In this document: positions 26,216 to 61,382 of the stretch, in pieces
Position numbering within the stretch: the first letter of the stretch is position 1
How the letters are laid out: each line of letters begins with the position of its first letter
NCBI GenBank assembly: GCA_965153355.1
Contig: OZ231128.1
Location: 18,786,001-18,850,000, forward strand
Length of the DNA stretch: 64,000 bases
Direction: 5' to 3'
Source: Flaccisagitta enflata
Lineage: Eukaryota > Chaetognatha > Sagittoidea > Aphragmophora
The notes under the pieces: generated by a model
What the model saw: only the letters and a program-made list of their open reading frames with translations
Database searches by the model: none
Told to the model about the DNA's origin: nothing
Translations under genes and position numbers: made by a program

Positions 26216-26216
<1 letters not shown>
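25571..26216. other. No gene recognised
   Basis: Unique-looking sequence. The open frames lack domain features. Confidence 0.6.
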
Positions 26217-26569
<353 letters not shown>

Positions 26570-26756
26570 ACTGGGGCTGGGATTGCGATGAAATTGAATT
26601 TAAAAGTCATGTGTGGTTGGGCACAGTACCATGAAAACACTTGCAATTCGGAAATTGGATCTGAGTCTCAAGGAGGAATTTGAGCCTGAAGCCAGGATCT
26701 GAACCTGGAGCAGGTTGGGGGGAACCACTCTAGGCCAAATTTTGTACTGGAGTGAA

Positions 26757-26954
26757 TAAAAACAAGGCCGGATACTCGGCTACCGAAGTCGCATGCGGAT
26801 GGGCAGGGGCTATATTTGAGGTCACTAGACCATTTAGGCAGGAGCAGTGAGGTCAAAGAAATAAAATCATAAAAAAAAGTAAAATGGGGACCGACCAACC
26901 AACCAACCGACAGACGGACAAAGCGGGTTGTAGAGTAGCGTGCACGCGACTAAA
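26757..26954 (+). mobile_element. Hairpin-family element, full-length plus-orientation copy
   Basis: Starts AACAAGGCCGGATACTCGGC and contains GGGCAGGGGCTATATTTGAG and GGCAGGAGCAGTGAGGTC. A (GACC/AACC)n tract follows, and it ends with the hairpin AGTAGCGTGCACGCGACT at 26934-26951 and TAAAAAC. Best copy for reading the family in its own orientation. Confidence 0.8.
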
Positions 26955-27055
26955 AACCAATCTAGAAAGAATGAATCTGAAAGAAACTAACTGAAGAATG
27001 ATTACTTCCCGTAGTAATCGTTCTTGCATTAGTTTTTTTCAGTCCTCAGTCATTT

Positions 27056-27183
27056 TTAGGTGCGACAAAGCACCTCTATAACTGGCTGTGTCCGTCGGTT
27101 GGTTGGTTGGTCGGTTGGTCTGTCTGTAACGCATTTGTTCGACGATCCACACCTCGCACCTTATTGGCCTACTTGGCCTTGTT
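27056..27183 (-). mobile_element. Hairpin-family element, AGGTGC subfamily
   Basis: Hairpin AGGTGCGACAAAGCACCT at 27058-27075, CTCTATAACTGGCTGTGTCC, TCGG/TTGG tract, and terminal CTACTTGGCCTTGTTTA. It is nearly identical to the nested copy at 4271-4391, so this subfamily is compact and recent. Confidence 0.75.
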
Positions 27184-27793
27184 TATGAGATAATTACAAG
27201 CCTACATATAAAAATAAACTACGCCTAAGCATCACACCGGTGATCAGCAAAATCTACTCTCCTCGTTTTGTCCATAGACTGTTAAAAGATGATATCAAAA
27301 AAGATAAAGGGTGATGCAAATAAGGACTAAATCAAGCTTTGAAAAACTTTCTTTTTTGAGTTCATTTAGAAACCACTCTAGTTGGAATAGGCAATTAGGT
27401 TTGAAATCCACTCATGTTCAAATCTGCCTTGAGTGGTTTGAGAGCTGACTGCCATCTTTTTCAGATGAGGCTTCGGCCTTAAGTGCCCTCCTCGCAGGTT
27501 GATGGATAGATAGAGAAGGGAAAATATTAATAGTAAGGACAATCTTACCATAAGTAATCACATGGATCCATGCAATGGGCTCTTTGGGTCCGCTGCCCGA
27601 AGGATAAAACAAGAAGGGGAAAAACTTTCATGAATTTTATAGTTTCGCCTTTGACGCTTTACTGTAAAAAAAATCAAAAATGAAAGTCCTGATTTTTTGA
27701 ATTTTTTAGTTTCGAAAAAATTTCTCGTCGTGAGACAGATTTTGACGGTCCAATTCTTTCTCTGTCTATCCCCGTTGTTCTCTGTTTCTATAG
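27184..27793. other. No gene recognised; possible site of the galectin first exon
   Basis: The first identified galectin exon begins in phase 0 without a methionine, so a start-codon exon should lie upstream, perhaps here. I could not identify it. Confidence 0.4.
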
Positions 27794-28567
27794 GCAGTAC
27801 CATTCTATGGAAATATTAAAGAGGAAATGGCAAATGCATAATATGGCTTTCAATTTCCATTAAAGGCGATACCATTCTATGGAAATATCATTAAGGATAT
27901 GGCAAATGCATACAGTGGAATCCCACCTTAGTGGCACCTCTATTTAAGGGATATCCGTATTTGAGAGACAACACTGTCTGGTCCCAAATTTTTCCAGGCT
28001 TTTCCAATGTTAAAAAACCTCTATTTAAGGAACCTCTATTTAACGGATATTTGGATTTAAGAGACAAGTTTTTGAAAATATCCCTTATATCAGAGGAAAT
28101 TTTAGGTAAATTTGATAAAAGGGGAGAAAAAATGGTATTTTTTGATAATTTTTAAGAAAAAATTTGTTAGAAAATAATAAAATATTTCCTGTGCCATGAA
28201 TATCCTGCCATGAACTAAATCAATCATTATTGATCAACATACTTTAAGCAAAAGGATGTAGTTACACTATGAATTTGGTAATCTTTAATAACTAATATAA
28301 AGATCCTTGATAAAACATAAATTCAATTTAAGGAATTTCGGATTTAAGAGACGAAAATAGTCAGTCCCTAGAAATCCCTTAAACCGAGGTCCCACTGTAA
28401 CATGACTCTCTATTTCCATTACAAGCGGTACCATTCTATAGAATCATCAAAGAGGGGATGCCAAATCATAACATGGCTTTCTTTTTTTATAATAGGCGGT
28501 ACCATTCCATGGAAATATTATTTAGGATATGGCAAATGTGTAAAATGGCAATCTATTTCCATTATAG
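27794..28567 (+). repeat. Tandem copies of a 3' splice site plus exon start, galectin exon A
   Basis: Five units of 70-73 bp carry an AG followed by GCGGTACCATTCTATGGAAA-like sequence. Exon-start positions are 27794, 27866, 28426, 28496 and 28568 (the last is the functional exon). The 560-bp gap between the second and third units equals one unit plus the MITE at 27913-28397. Only the last copy continues into the full exon; the first would hit a stop soon after the copied segment. Confidence 0.85.
27913..28397. mobile_element. pogo/Tigger-like MITE inserted in the splice-site array
   Basis: Ends CAGTGGAATCCCACCTTAG and, reverse-complemented, CAGTGGGACCTCGGTTTAAG. TA duplications lie at 27911-27912 and 28398-28399. 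485 bp, non-coding, with the TATTTAAGGGAT-type internal motif usual for this group. It entered after the array had formed. Confidence 0.85.
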
Positions 28568-38717
<10,150 letters not shown>

Positions 38718-39648
38718 AAACTTCGCGCTGGAACAAGATGAAAAGATAACTCATCGCTGAAGGCACCGCACTTGAAATCTTGATATCACCGATGGCAAAT
38801 GAAATGTATTCTTAGGATATTAAAGAGACAAGTCACTCTTTCTTTTCACGGTCTACAATTCTAAATATCTAATTCAATTCAGTTATTCAATTCAGAATTG
38901 ATTTTAAATTCAATGTCAGTTTTGCCACGAGATATGGTGCTTACCGCATTCCCATATTTAGTAATATCTAGTACCTTTTCCTCCCGTTTTTCACGTTTGC
39001 ACAAAACAACGATATTGATTATGCACCACAAGCTTGGAACTCATCGCGACTTGTTCCAATTCGTTTTTGTTCCATAACTGAACCAATCAACTCTATATCC
39101 CATTATCTTATTCTCGGTATGTTTGTTCATTGCCTTATTGGATTTTGTATATCATTACAATTCTTAAAAAATTTCAAATGACGGTTATTGTTTTTTAAGT
39201 CGCAGACACGCGACTCTACACATTACCGTGACGGTTGGTTGGTCCATCCGTCGGTCCGTCGGTCCTTCCGTCCGAAATATTTGGGCTTTTGCATCACTGC
39301 TCCTGCCCAACCGTCCGCGACTGGATTGCCGTGTATCCGGCCTTGTTCTTCCGATGGCTCTCTGAATTCAGGAATCAGGATGCTACTGATTATGAGTCTA
39401 GCGTGACTTGGGATGACCATAGCTTCATGTCTTACGATGTAATAATGGGAATTGAGAAACAAATTGCCGTTTATTCCTTTAATATGATAGATGGGTAAGT
39501 ACAACAAAAAGTGTGTTATAACTCGCAACAGACACTGTAAAAAGGGGTCTAATCAGAAAAGTGCATGGTACATTACTAGAAGGTAGTGCAGCAAATGATC
39601 AAAATAACAGTCATGTGGAATCAAGAGCATCTGTTCATGGATATGTTC
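38718..39648. other. Intergenic, one hairpin element
   Basis: Holds the hairpin-family copy at 39198-39346 (hairpin AGTCGCAGACACGCGACT, end TGTATCCGGCCTTGTT) and nothing else that I recognise. Confidence 0.7.
39198..39346 (-). mobile_element. Hairpin-family element, short full copy
   Basis: Hairpin AGTCGCAGACACGCGACT with one A-C mismatch, GTCC/GTCG tract, CACTGCTCCTGCCC box, terminal CCGTGTATCCGGCCTTGTT. 149 bp. Confidence 0.75.
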
Positions 39649-41127
39649 TAACCTTGGGGACAAAAAAAATGGCGGATTTTTCAAAACAGATTCCATCTAC
39701 AGTAGATGTCGTCTAGACTTGGAAATACGGGGGAGCCCATAATCTGAGCATCAGCACAATGAGAGGACTGATATTTTACTGGTGTAATATATAGACCCTA
39801 AGGGGTTGATGATGGGGTATGGCATCCCCTATGGCTTACCTTACAAAAAAAACTTTTAGTATAAAACATTAGGATCAATCACTTTTTTGGCAGAATTTCA
39901 GTATTGCTGTATTATGATTTCAGAATTGCTGTAATTGCAAAACCAGCCTGGGATTTGAACCTGAAACCTTTAAAGAAATGAACTGATCACATTAATTCTG
40001 AAGTTCAATGAGTTCACCTCTAGACCAATTCCGCCAGCTGTTCATGTGGAGCTACTATGATTTAGTATATTCAAAAGAATTTTTTATCTACAGAGCTGCA
40101 ATACCCCATTGTCAACCCTATAGGACATAAGCGTTATAAACACACAGTTTCATTTCATTGGCACAAATAGTAATTGCGATATGAGTGCCCCCGTATTTCC
40201 AAGTCTAGACGACATCTACTGTATCTTAATCTAATAAAAACTCATTAAAATTGGTGATAGTTGAAAGCTCTTCAAAAGATCTTTCATTTGAGTCGTGTCT
40301 GGAACTTTTAACTCAAAGGGTTTAGGAACTAGAGCAGTTTGAACATGACTACTCTTTTTCTGCTCTGACATCATGGCAAGAATGAGTGGTAAAAAAATCT
40401 TCGTAAAACCATAGTAAAAATTCTCTGATTTTGATGAAAATTGAACTGGAAGCCATAAATACCTTCCTCTGACAGCTCCTAAAAAGATTTCAAAATCGGA
40501 AAGCTTTTTCTATCATCTTCATCATGAGATAGATCTTAAAATTTTCAAGCAATCTGAGTGTCAATGAGATAACAACTTAGTTTTTTTCAAGGATTTTTGT
40601 CACCAAGTTTCAACAAAAATCATATCAAATTCATGATGATTTTGAAGCTCTGGGAATAACGTTTAAGTTGGAATAGCACAGGATGGGTTTTGCAGATTTA
40701 GTAGTGGAATAAATGTAACTGCAGCAAACCACTTTAGATTTAGAAATATTTCATTGAGATTTGGAATATAAAATTATGAAAACCCTAGTAAAAATCATCA
40801 GATTAGCATAAAATTTGAAGTGATATCAGAAGACAGACGCTTGAATCACCACCTAAAATTTTGTAGAAATCGGACCGAATCTTCTATCATTTTTTGACAA
40901 TCTAACTTTTTTCAAATTCCCTATCATAGAGTCATGGGTAGTACAGAAAAGGAGTAGTCATGTTCAAATTACTCTAACTTCTAAACCGTTTGAGTTAAAA
41001 TTTCCAGATACAACTCAAATGAAAGATTTTTCGAAGAGCTTTCTAACCATCACCGATTTTGATAAGTTTTTCTTGAATAGAGATAATATCTGTTTTAAAA
41101 ATCCGCCATTTTTTTTCCCCAAGGTTA
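39649..41127. mobile_element. Foldback element with a nested MITE
   Basis: Ends TAACCTTGGGGACAAAAAAA and the inverse TTTTTTTTCCCCAAGGTTA. Complementarity resumes inside the nested MITE's flanks (for example TTTGAACATGACTACTC at about 40350 and its inverse near 40960). Confidence 0.8.
39700..40221. mobile_element. TIR MITE (CAGTAGATGTCG), intact reference copy
   Basis: 522 bp with near-perfect TIRs of about 35 bp (CAGTAGATGTCGTCTAGACT and its inverse), TA duplications at 39698-39699 and 40222-40223, non-coding. It shows the uninterrupted structure of the copy at 36718-38198. Confidence 0.9.
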
Positions 41128-42825
41128 CATTAAGTCGGCCGTCGTAAAGTTTCCACAAGCATTCCATGTTTGCAGTTTTTGTTTGAGTATATTACGTGTT
41201 GTTTGTTAAGGTTAATGTCATGGAAAAGGGTCCGTGGACAGAGTGAAATCCATCAATTTTGAAATGTTGAAAATCGAACAAAACCATACATCATCATGTA
41301 GCTAACCTTATAGCATGAATGAATTGATACTTGGATTTTCTTACGTGAGCTCATTTTTCATACAAATTAGGCCTAATTACACGTTTTTGCAAGCGTACTA
41401 ATAATGAATTTAGTTAAATACAATGAAGAAATCAATATGACAGTCAAATTTTTGATGAATATGTTCAAGCAATCATGTATGATCATGTTTCTGAATTTTT
41501 AAAAGAAATTTTGAGTTTTTTGAAAAAATCTCTATAAGTACCATTTCTGGCTGGGTGGGCTGTTGGAGGAAAAATTCTTTTTGCCAAGCCCTGTTTCATG
41601 CCAGTGACGAGGCATCTTTAACAGAAGCTTCATGCAAAATTTCAACCAGATCGGACAATTATTTCAAAAGTTATGACGTTTTTTCAATTTTTTTTCTGGT
41701 AGGTTGGTTGGTCTGTCGGGACTCCTCGGCATTCTTTAAGACACACCAGAATATAGGTGAAGAACCCTCTTGATCTAGGTAACAACCATGCAAAATTTCA
41801 TTGGGCTAGCTCAAATAGTTTTTGGGATAAGCCAATTTGAATTTTAAGAAATTTTACTAAATTGAGGCACAAAAGCATCGCGCCTTCGTGTGAGAAGCGC
41901 TGTGTGGAAACAAAGAATTAACTACGAGGCTTCGTCGGCGAGCGTTACAATTCACTCCCTATTTCAGTACTGATCAACTTTGTAATTTCATTGTGACCAA
42001 ACGAATTAGAGTTAAGGCTTGAAACTTTTGTTGTAGGTACAGAATTTCACCATCTTTCTCATCATGTAGATGAATTTTCCGTTAATCATGTTACTATGCC
42101 TTGACAGAGTATGAATCATAGTGTGACACAAGTGTGACACTACCAACAAGGAGCACCTTTGAATTGTAACGCTCTAGGAAAATGTTGATTTCTCCAAAAT
42201 GAAATGGAAAAAATCCTTGAAATTTGGAGGAAATGTCGTTCAACTTGTTGTTAATGCAATGAGAAAAGAAAAAATGCTTAATGTTTGAACAATCATAGGC
42301 TTACAAAAAAAACTGTTGGCTTATCTCATTTTGAGAAAAAAATAACAGAAAAATAAAGGGAAAGAGTATTATAATTTGAAGTCATTTTTTTTCGTCTTCC
42401 AGTTGAGTTATTGAGTTCAAATTTTTTGCACATATCAATGGATGGATAGAGATGGCTTACAAGCTATTGGATGACTCAGCTTGACATTTTTTGATTGCTT
42501 TAACTAGCTTTTTGCTTACAGGGACAAAATCGGGACAGGCCAAAAAAGGCCCTTCTACCCCTGTTTTGGACCCCATAGGGGCAGTTGGAGGAGCAAAAAT
42601 TGGTTTGGTATGGCGCACCAGGTAGTTAGGTATGTAACCCAACCTTTGTGACCTTATTCAATGCAGCAGCAGAAGCGATGACACCTCTACAATGGTGGAG
42701 AGTCAGGGTTTTTTGGGCGGACCCCGATGCGCGGAATCAACCTTAACTAATTTCATGTTTTATCAATGTATTTGTTTCCTACTTTATGTGTTTTCGCACG
42801 ACTGAAGAAAATCATCTTTGGCACT
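41128..42825. other. Intergenic between convergent genes; no gene recognised
   Basis: The 3' untranslated region of the receptor gene must start at its left-hand stop near 42826 and run leftwards here. I see no clear poly(A) signal close to the stop and no repeat family. Confidence 0.5.
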
Positions 42826-56750
<13,925 letters not shown>

Positions 56751-57535
56751 TTTTTACCTGTGAAATAAGTATGTGAGGTGAATTTTGCACAGTAGGCCAA
56801 ACCAGCACAGTATTATACAGGGCACAGTATGTCAAAATTCAACCAGCCACAAGATCCTATCTTGACCGGAAGTAGGCGCCCACTATGTAATCGCCCGGAC
56901 TCTGGCTCTGGAAGCAAAAACGGCCAATTTAGTAATAATTTAGTAATGAAAAAAATAATGAAATAATGATTGGAGCTGAAGTGTATCGGTTAGTGTGGAA
57001 GGGACCCATCACAATTTTTGATCATTTTGGGCTTTTGGGGGCTCAGGGGGGGGGGGGGGTAAAATTGAGTTACGAGGCTCATTTTGCTTAAAATAGAGGT
57101 GGTCAGTACTCTATTTATTTTTTTAAAACCATGTACACCAAAACATTAAGACCATATTATGGTTGAAATATGTAGACGAGACTATGAGGTTTCATAATCA
57201 GGTTTCCATATATTGGTACAACTCATAGTTTTTGCATAATACTAAAAAATGTATTTTTTAAAAATCAATGAGCGACTTCCCATTATAATCCTATGGAGGG
57301 GGGAAGAGCAAAAAAATCAGTTTTATTTTTTTTTAGCTATGTACACCAAAACATTAAGAACATTTTTTTTGGCAATTCTTACTCTTTAGTGATGGTCTAT
57401 CAGGGACAGGTTTCCATATAATGGTACAACTCACCATTTTGGAGTAATAGCATGTTGCTATTTTACCACTTTTCATAAAAAGGATTCCAGATCAGCTCTA
57501 TTGTAAATTCTCATCTTTAAGCCACTTTTTTTTTA
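56751..57535. other. Upstream of the receptor; no gene recognised
   Basis: A short stretch at 56868-56900 (CCGGAAGTAGGCGCCCACTA) resembles the CCGGAAGTAGATGCTATTAT context of the retroelement hairpins. A G-run lies at 57046-57059. No promoter motif could be singled out. Confidence 0.5.
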
Positions 57536-58080
57536 TATATTGTTTATTGAAAAAACATATTCTTGTTGATAGTGGATAAAAGGAATGTGCATTGTATGAC
57601 TAGGTAGTGGTGGATGTGGTGTTGTGGGAAGGAGGAGGAGGAGGAGGAGGAGGAGGAGGAGGAAATTTGTAAATAAGACCAAGTTTATTTGCATATTCTT
57701 ATTGAGTGGGTAAGATGAATGTGCAGTATATGACAAGGTGGTGGTGGTGGTAGGAGGAGGAGGAGGAGGAGGAGAACAAGGAGAAGAAGAAGAAGGGGTT
57801 AATGGAAAAATTGCACAAATTGATAAGGTGGACTAAGCTCATTAACACATTTTTGCTAATAGTGGGTAAGAAGAATGTGTAGAAGGTGGTGGTTGAGGTG
57901 GAGCTGAGGAGGAGGAGGAGGTGTAGTAGAGGGCAGCAGCCAAGTGAAAAATTGCTCAAAATGATGATCTTTGACAAATTCTTGTTCATAGCGGGAAAAT
58001 GTGCTATATAAGACAAGATGGTGGTGAAGGTGGTGTTGGAGCTGTGGAGGAGGAGGAGATGGAGGAAAAGGTGGTGGTTA
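57536..58080. repeat. Tandem units of about 140 bp with (GGA)n tails
   Basis: Four imperfect units each hold ATTCTTGTTGATAGTGG-like, GAATGTGCAGTATATGACAA-like and GGTGGTGGTGG sequence, ending in a GGA run of variable length. Confidence 0.7.
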
Positions 58081-58119
58081 AGGGAACAAGGCCAAAACCT
58101 AAAAATTACATGTGAGGCT

Positions 58120-58166
58120 TAAACAAGGCCGGATACACGGCAATCCAGTCGCGGACATAGTTGGTC
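58120..58166 (+). mobile_element. 5' fragment of a hairpin-family element
   Basis: AACAAGGCCGGATACACGGC then AATCCAGTCGCGGACA; no interior or terminal hairpin follows. Confidence 0.6.
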
Positions 58167-58199
58167 TTAAGCCCTCTTTAGTATCCCTCTCCTACATCC

Positions 58200-58545
58200 C
58201 TCATAAAGCACACATAAAGCTCCATGATTTTGCTTGCCAGGTCTAGCTTGACCCAAGCAAGGTAGTACAAAGGCATGAGGATATCATTTTAATGTGAGAA
58301 CTTGGCAAAAAATGCTTTTTTTCCTTACAATTGGCGTTTTTGGGCCTTTTTGGGGCCCTTAAGGTCCTCTGGGGCCCGCAAAACTTCATGATAATGCTTA
58401 CCAGGGCTAGCTTGACTCAAGCAAGGTAGTTCATGGGCACCAAGTTATCATTTTAGTACAAAAAATGGGCAAAAAAGCTTATTTTCCTCAAAATCGACAT
58501 TTTAGGGCCCATAGGGCCCTCTGGGGCCCGTAAAGCTGGATATTT
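58200..58545. repeat. Two tandem units of about 180 bp
   Basis: Both units carry GCTAGCTTGACYCAAGCAAG, a GGTAGT(A/T)CA box, TATCATTTTA, and a GGCCC/GGGCC-rich end (CTCTGGGGCCCG). Confidence 0.75.
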
Positions 58546-59595
58546 TTCCTTGTTTTAGCTTCTAATACACTAATAAGTTTGTATTGTACAAAAAAAAATC
58601 CATAAAGTGACCAAAATAATAAAGTGCTGGTATTGCCCAAAACGCCTATAGTGTTTTGCCGGGAAATGGAGGTTGGAAAATAAAATAACACTTTCCATGC
58701 ATTTATTTGCTACATTTCACGATCATTTTTAAAAATCTTAAAATCCTAATCAAAACAAACCAGTATCAAATGATACCAGCATACCTGATTAGATTATAAA
58801 AATCACTTTTGTCTGTTTAGATAGATATGATAAAGGCTAATTAGCACAGCTCAATACAAGAATGCTTCAGTTCTTTTTCAAATTCAAGTATTCTTTTTTA
58901 ATTGAAAATTTTCATTAACTAATTTAATGACAATAAAGCTTATTTAGAATGATCTGAAGCTTTTTGCAATGGATGGATCGGTTTTAAACATTCATCATCT
59001 GTTCATTAAATGATCGGAAACACGAAATTGCATACGATGGTCTTGTCTATGACCTATACAATGGTATACATTGAGACAAAATAACCATGCTTCTTATTTT
59101 GTAAACTGTCATATATCTTTTTCGAAGAAACGAAATGACAAAATCTGGGAGAGACTTTCTATAATGGCGGCAATCACGTCATCTCTCTCTCAGCTGTGAG
59201 CGCACAATCACCAGGATCCTCGTTTGCTGGGCCTCTTTTGCTCCATAAGAACGCGCGCGCGTCTGTTCATGCACGCGCGTGCGTAAGCAGTCGCTTTCTC
59301 TATCCCTCTTCGCATGTAAGCCTCTCTTTTCCCGTTTCTATCTCTATCTCCCCTCAGGCCTCTATTTTCCCGTCGCTATCTCTATCTCATTTCGCACGAA
59401 CGACCTTCTTTTTCCGTCTCTATCCTTAACTCTCAGTTTTGTGCCATGACAGACCCGCATCACAGAGGAGAACAATGTTCTTGAAAAAAAGGGCAAATAC
59501 ATCTATTGTTTCATCTGATTTTCGCATCGGTCTTAGGGATGAGGCTATGACTTTTACCAATTCCCAAATAATAACATTTCTCTTAATGGTTCTAT
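58546..59595. other. No gene recognised
   Basis: A/T-rich sequence, then a GC-richer part at about 59190-59300. Nothing supported. Confidence 0.5.
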
Positions 59596-59624
59596 ATATG
59601 TTCTTTTTTTCCCCCAAAACAAAA

Positions 59625-59720
59625 GTGCCAGTCGTTGGTACAAAGCTCTCCCTACAAGAGAACTCAGTGAAGCTAGGAATAACAGCAAACAAAAGTACAG
59701 TCTTCGTGGGGAAAGGAGAA
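59625..59720 (+). CDS. Possible exon of an unidentified gene
   Basis: Open frame after a T/C-rich tract and ACAAAAG, ending at the strong donor AGAAG|GTAAGTACC (exon end near 59720). It would encode VPVVGTKLSLQENSVKLGIT and related sequence that I do not recognise. The opposite strand is also open here, so the call is weak. Confidence 0.2.
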
Positions 59721-59873
59721 GGTAAGTACCAGAAAACGTAGACCAGTGAGAGTTGGTGATGACTGATGAGCACCGTATCCATATTTTCCTTTCAACTAAC
59801 ATCAAACAAGATTGTTCACAACAGAAAACATGTTTCCTCGACTGTCCATGATAGGCCAAACTGACTGGAAGTA

Positions 59874-60022
59874 CAGTTTAACCCTGCAATAATGGGTGTC
59901 ATATTGTGTAAATAAATATATTCTGGTATTGCCATTACGGGAAATAAAAGAAACTGGCATGCGGGTACCAAGATTCTATGTCTGTTTTAGGCGGATTTTT
60001 GTTACATAGCGGGGTCGAACTG
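59874..60022. mobile_element. pogo/Tigger-like MITE
   Basis: Ends CAGTTTAACCCTGCAATAAT and, reverse-complemented, CAGTTCGACCCCGCTATGTA, with TA on the left side only. 149 bp. Confidence 0.7.
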
Positions 60023-60724
60023 TGGATAGATAGATAGATGGATAGAACTGAGATATTTCTTGGAGCTTGATTGGAGGCCGTTAAGGGACAATGTAAGATT
60101 GGAAGGTGGTAGTCTTGAGTGGGTAGAGTTGAGAAAGATCTAGGAGCATGATGGGTGGCCAATAAGGGTCGATATACTATCTTCACAATAGAAATCTTTA
60201 CACCTGAGAACCAGCATCAACTTTGGGAGAGTGTTGCTTCTAAATAAATGAAGCTGAGACAGCTAGACTAGTCTCATTTCAAAGAGCTGTTCCAACTCTT
60301 TTAAATGCGACCAATCTGGGGTCAGTACTTTTATTCGTTTAGAAGCTGCACTGTTCCAAACTAGATGCTTGTTTTCAGGTGTAAAGATTTTATTTGTGAA
60401 GATAGTAATGGTGGAGGATGTTAGCTGAGGGTGGATATAGTGAGATAGGTGTAGCCCTTAGAGCTTGATAGGTGGCCATTAACTATTTATGTAAAGGGCC
60501 AGTGTGATGGTGAAAGGTGGCTGTGCTAGTCTACAGTGTGCTGTCCCATGCTTTCATTCATTAAGTTATTCAAAGGCGGGTATTTTCGTGGTGATGGGTG
60601 GATACAGTTGTACAGCTTTTCACCTTTGCCCTAATGTTTTTTTGTAAGTATGGACACTAAGCAAGACATGAAAGTTGTATAGATTCAAATTTTGAAGTAG
60701 TCTTGAAACTCTTGATGATTTTTT
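60023..60724. other. No gene recognised
   Basis: Short GATA repeat at about 60026-60046. Partial similarity to the GATAGGTGGYCATT units at 21797-22036 (for example at 60468-60480). Otherwise plain. Confidence 0.5.
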
Positions 60725-60830
60725 TAGATGCGTCCTCGCATCTCTATGATTGGCCGTGTCCGTCCGTCCGTCGGTCGGTTGATTTGTTGGTTGGTTAGTT
60801 GGTTGGTTGGTTGTTTGGTCGATATAAAAG
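60725..60830 (-). mobile_element. Hairpin-family element, AGATGCG subfamily
   Basis: Perfect hairpin AGATGCGTCCTCGCATCT at 60725-60742, then CTCTATGATTGGCCGTGTCC and a GTCC/TTGG tract that passes into an ATC microsatellite. Confidence 0.7.
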
Positions 60831-60833
60831 TCA

Positions 60834-60971
60834 TCATCATCATCGTAATCATCCTCATCGACATCATCGTCGTCATCGTCATCGTCATTGTCATTGTTGT
60901 CATCGTCATTGTCGTCATCATCACCATCATTTTCGTCATCGTCATTATCATTTTCATCATCATGTCGTCAT
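60834..60971. repeat. (ATC/GTC)n microsatellite at the LINE 3' end
   Basis: Triplet tract that abuts the (GTT)n tail of the LINE (60972-60987). Confidence 0.8.
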
Positions 60972-61382
60972 GTTGTTGTTGTTGTTAACCAGCCACGCAG
61001 CCTCGCAGAGGCTGCGCGTAACAATATAAAGGATTTTCACGGGGGAATGATGGAGATCCGACGTCGAGGAAACGAATAACGGTAGTGATACTGTAGCGTC
61101 GGTTGCCATCCGTTTAGGGAGGAGGAGGTGGTTCTGGTGGAGGCCGCCTTCTAGGTCTTCGTCTCGGAGGAGGAGGGGAAGGGCCAGGGTCCGGGAGGTC
61201 GGCGAAGGTGGAGGAAGAAGAAAGGAAAGCGATCGCCGCACGGGGGCGCTCCCAAAGATCGGACGTTGTCAGGTTGGTGGGACGAGCATGGCAATTGAAG
61301 AGATGATCGGTCGAATGAGTGGAGGCACGGCAATCGGGACAAAGGTCGTTATTGGCGCTACCAATGCGGAGGCGAAAGTCAT
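60972..61382 (-). mobile_element. LINE 3' region: C-terminal zinc knuckle frame, hairpin, (AAC)n tail
   Basis: Downstream of the frameshift the frame to 61114 encodes NDFRLRIGSANNDLCPDCRA, STDHLFNCHARP and LTTSDLWERP, the usual CPxC...H..C end of jockey/I-type elements, then a Pro/Arg-rich end. A perfect 9-bp stem hairpin CGCAGCCTC-TGC-GAGGCTGCG follows at 60996-61016, and the element ends in (AAC)5 on the minus strand. Confidence 0.8.
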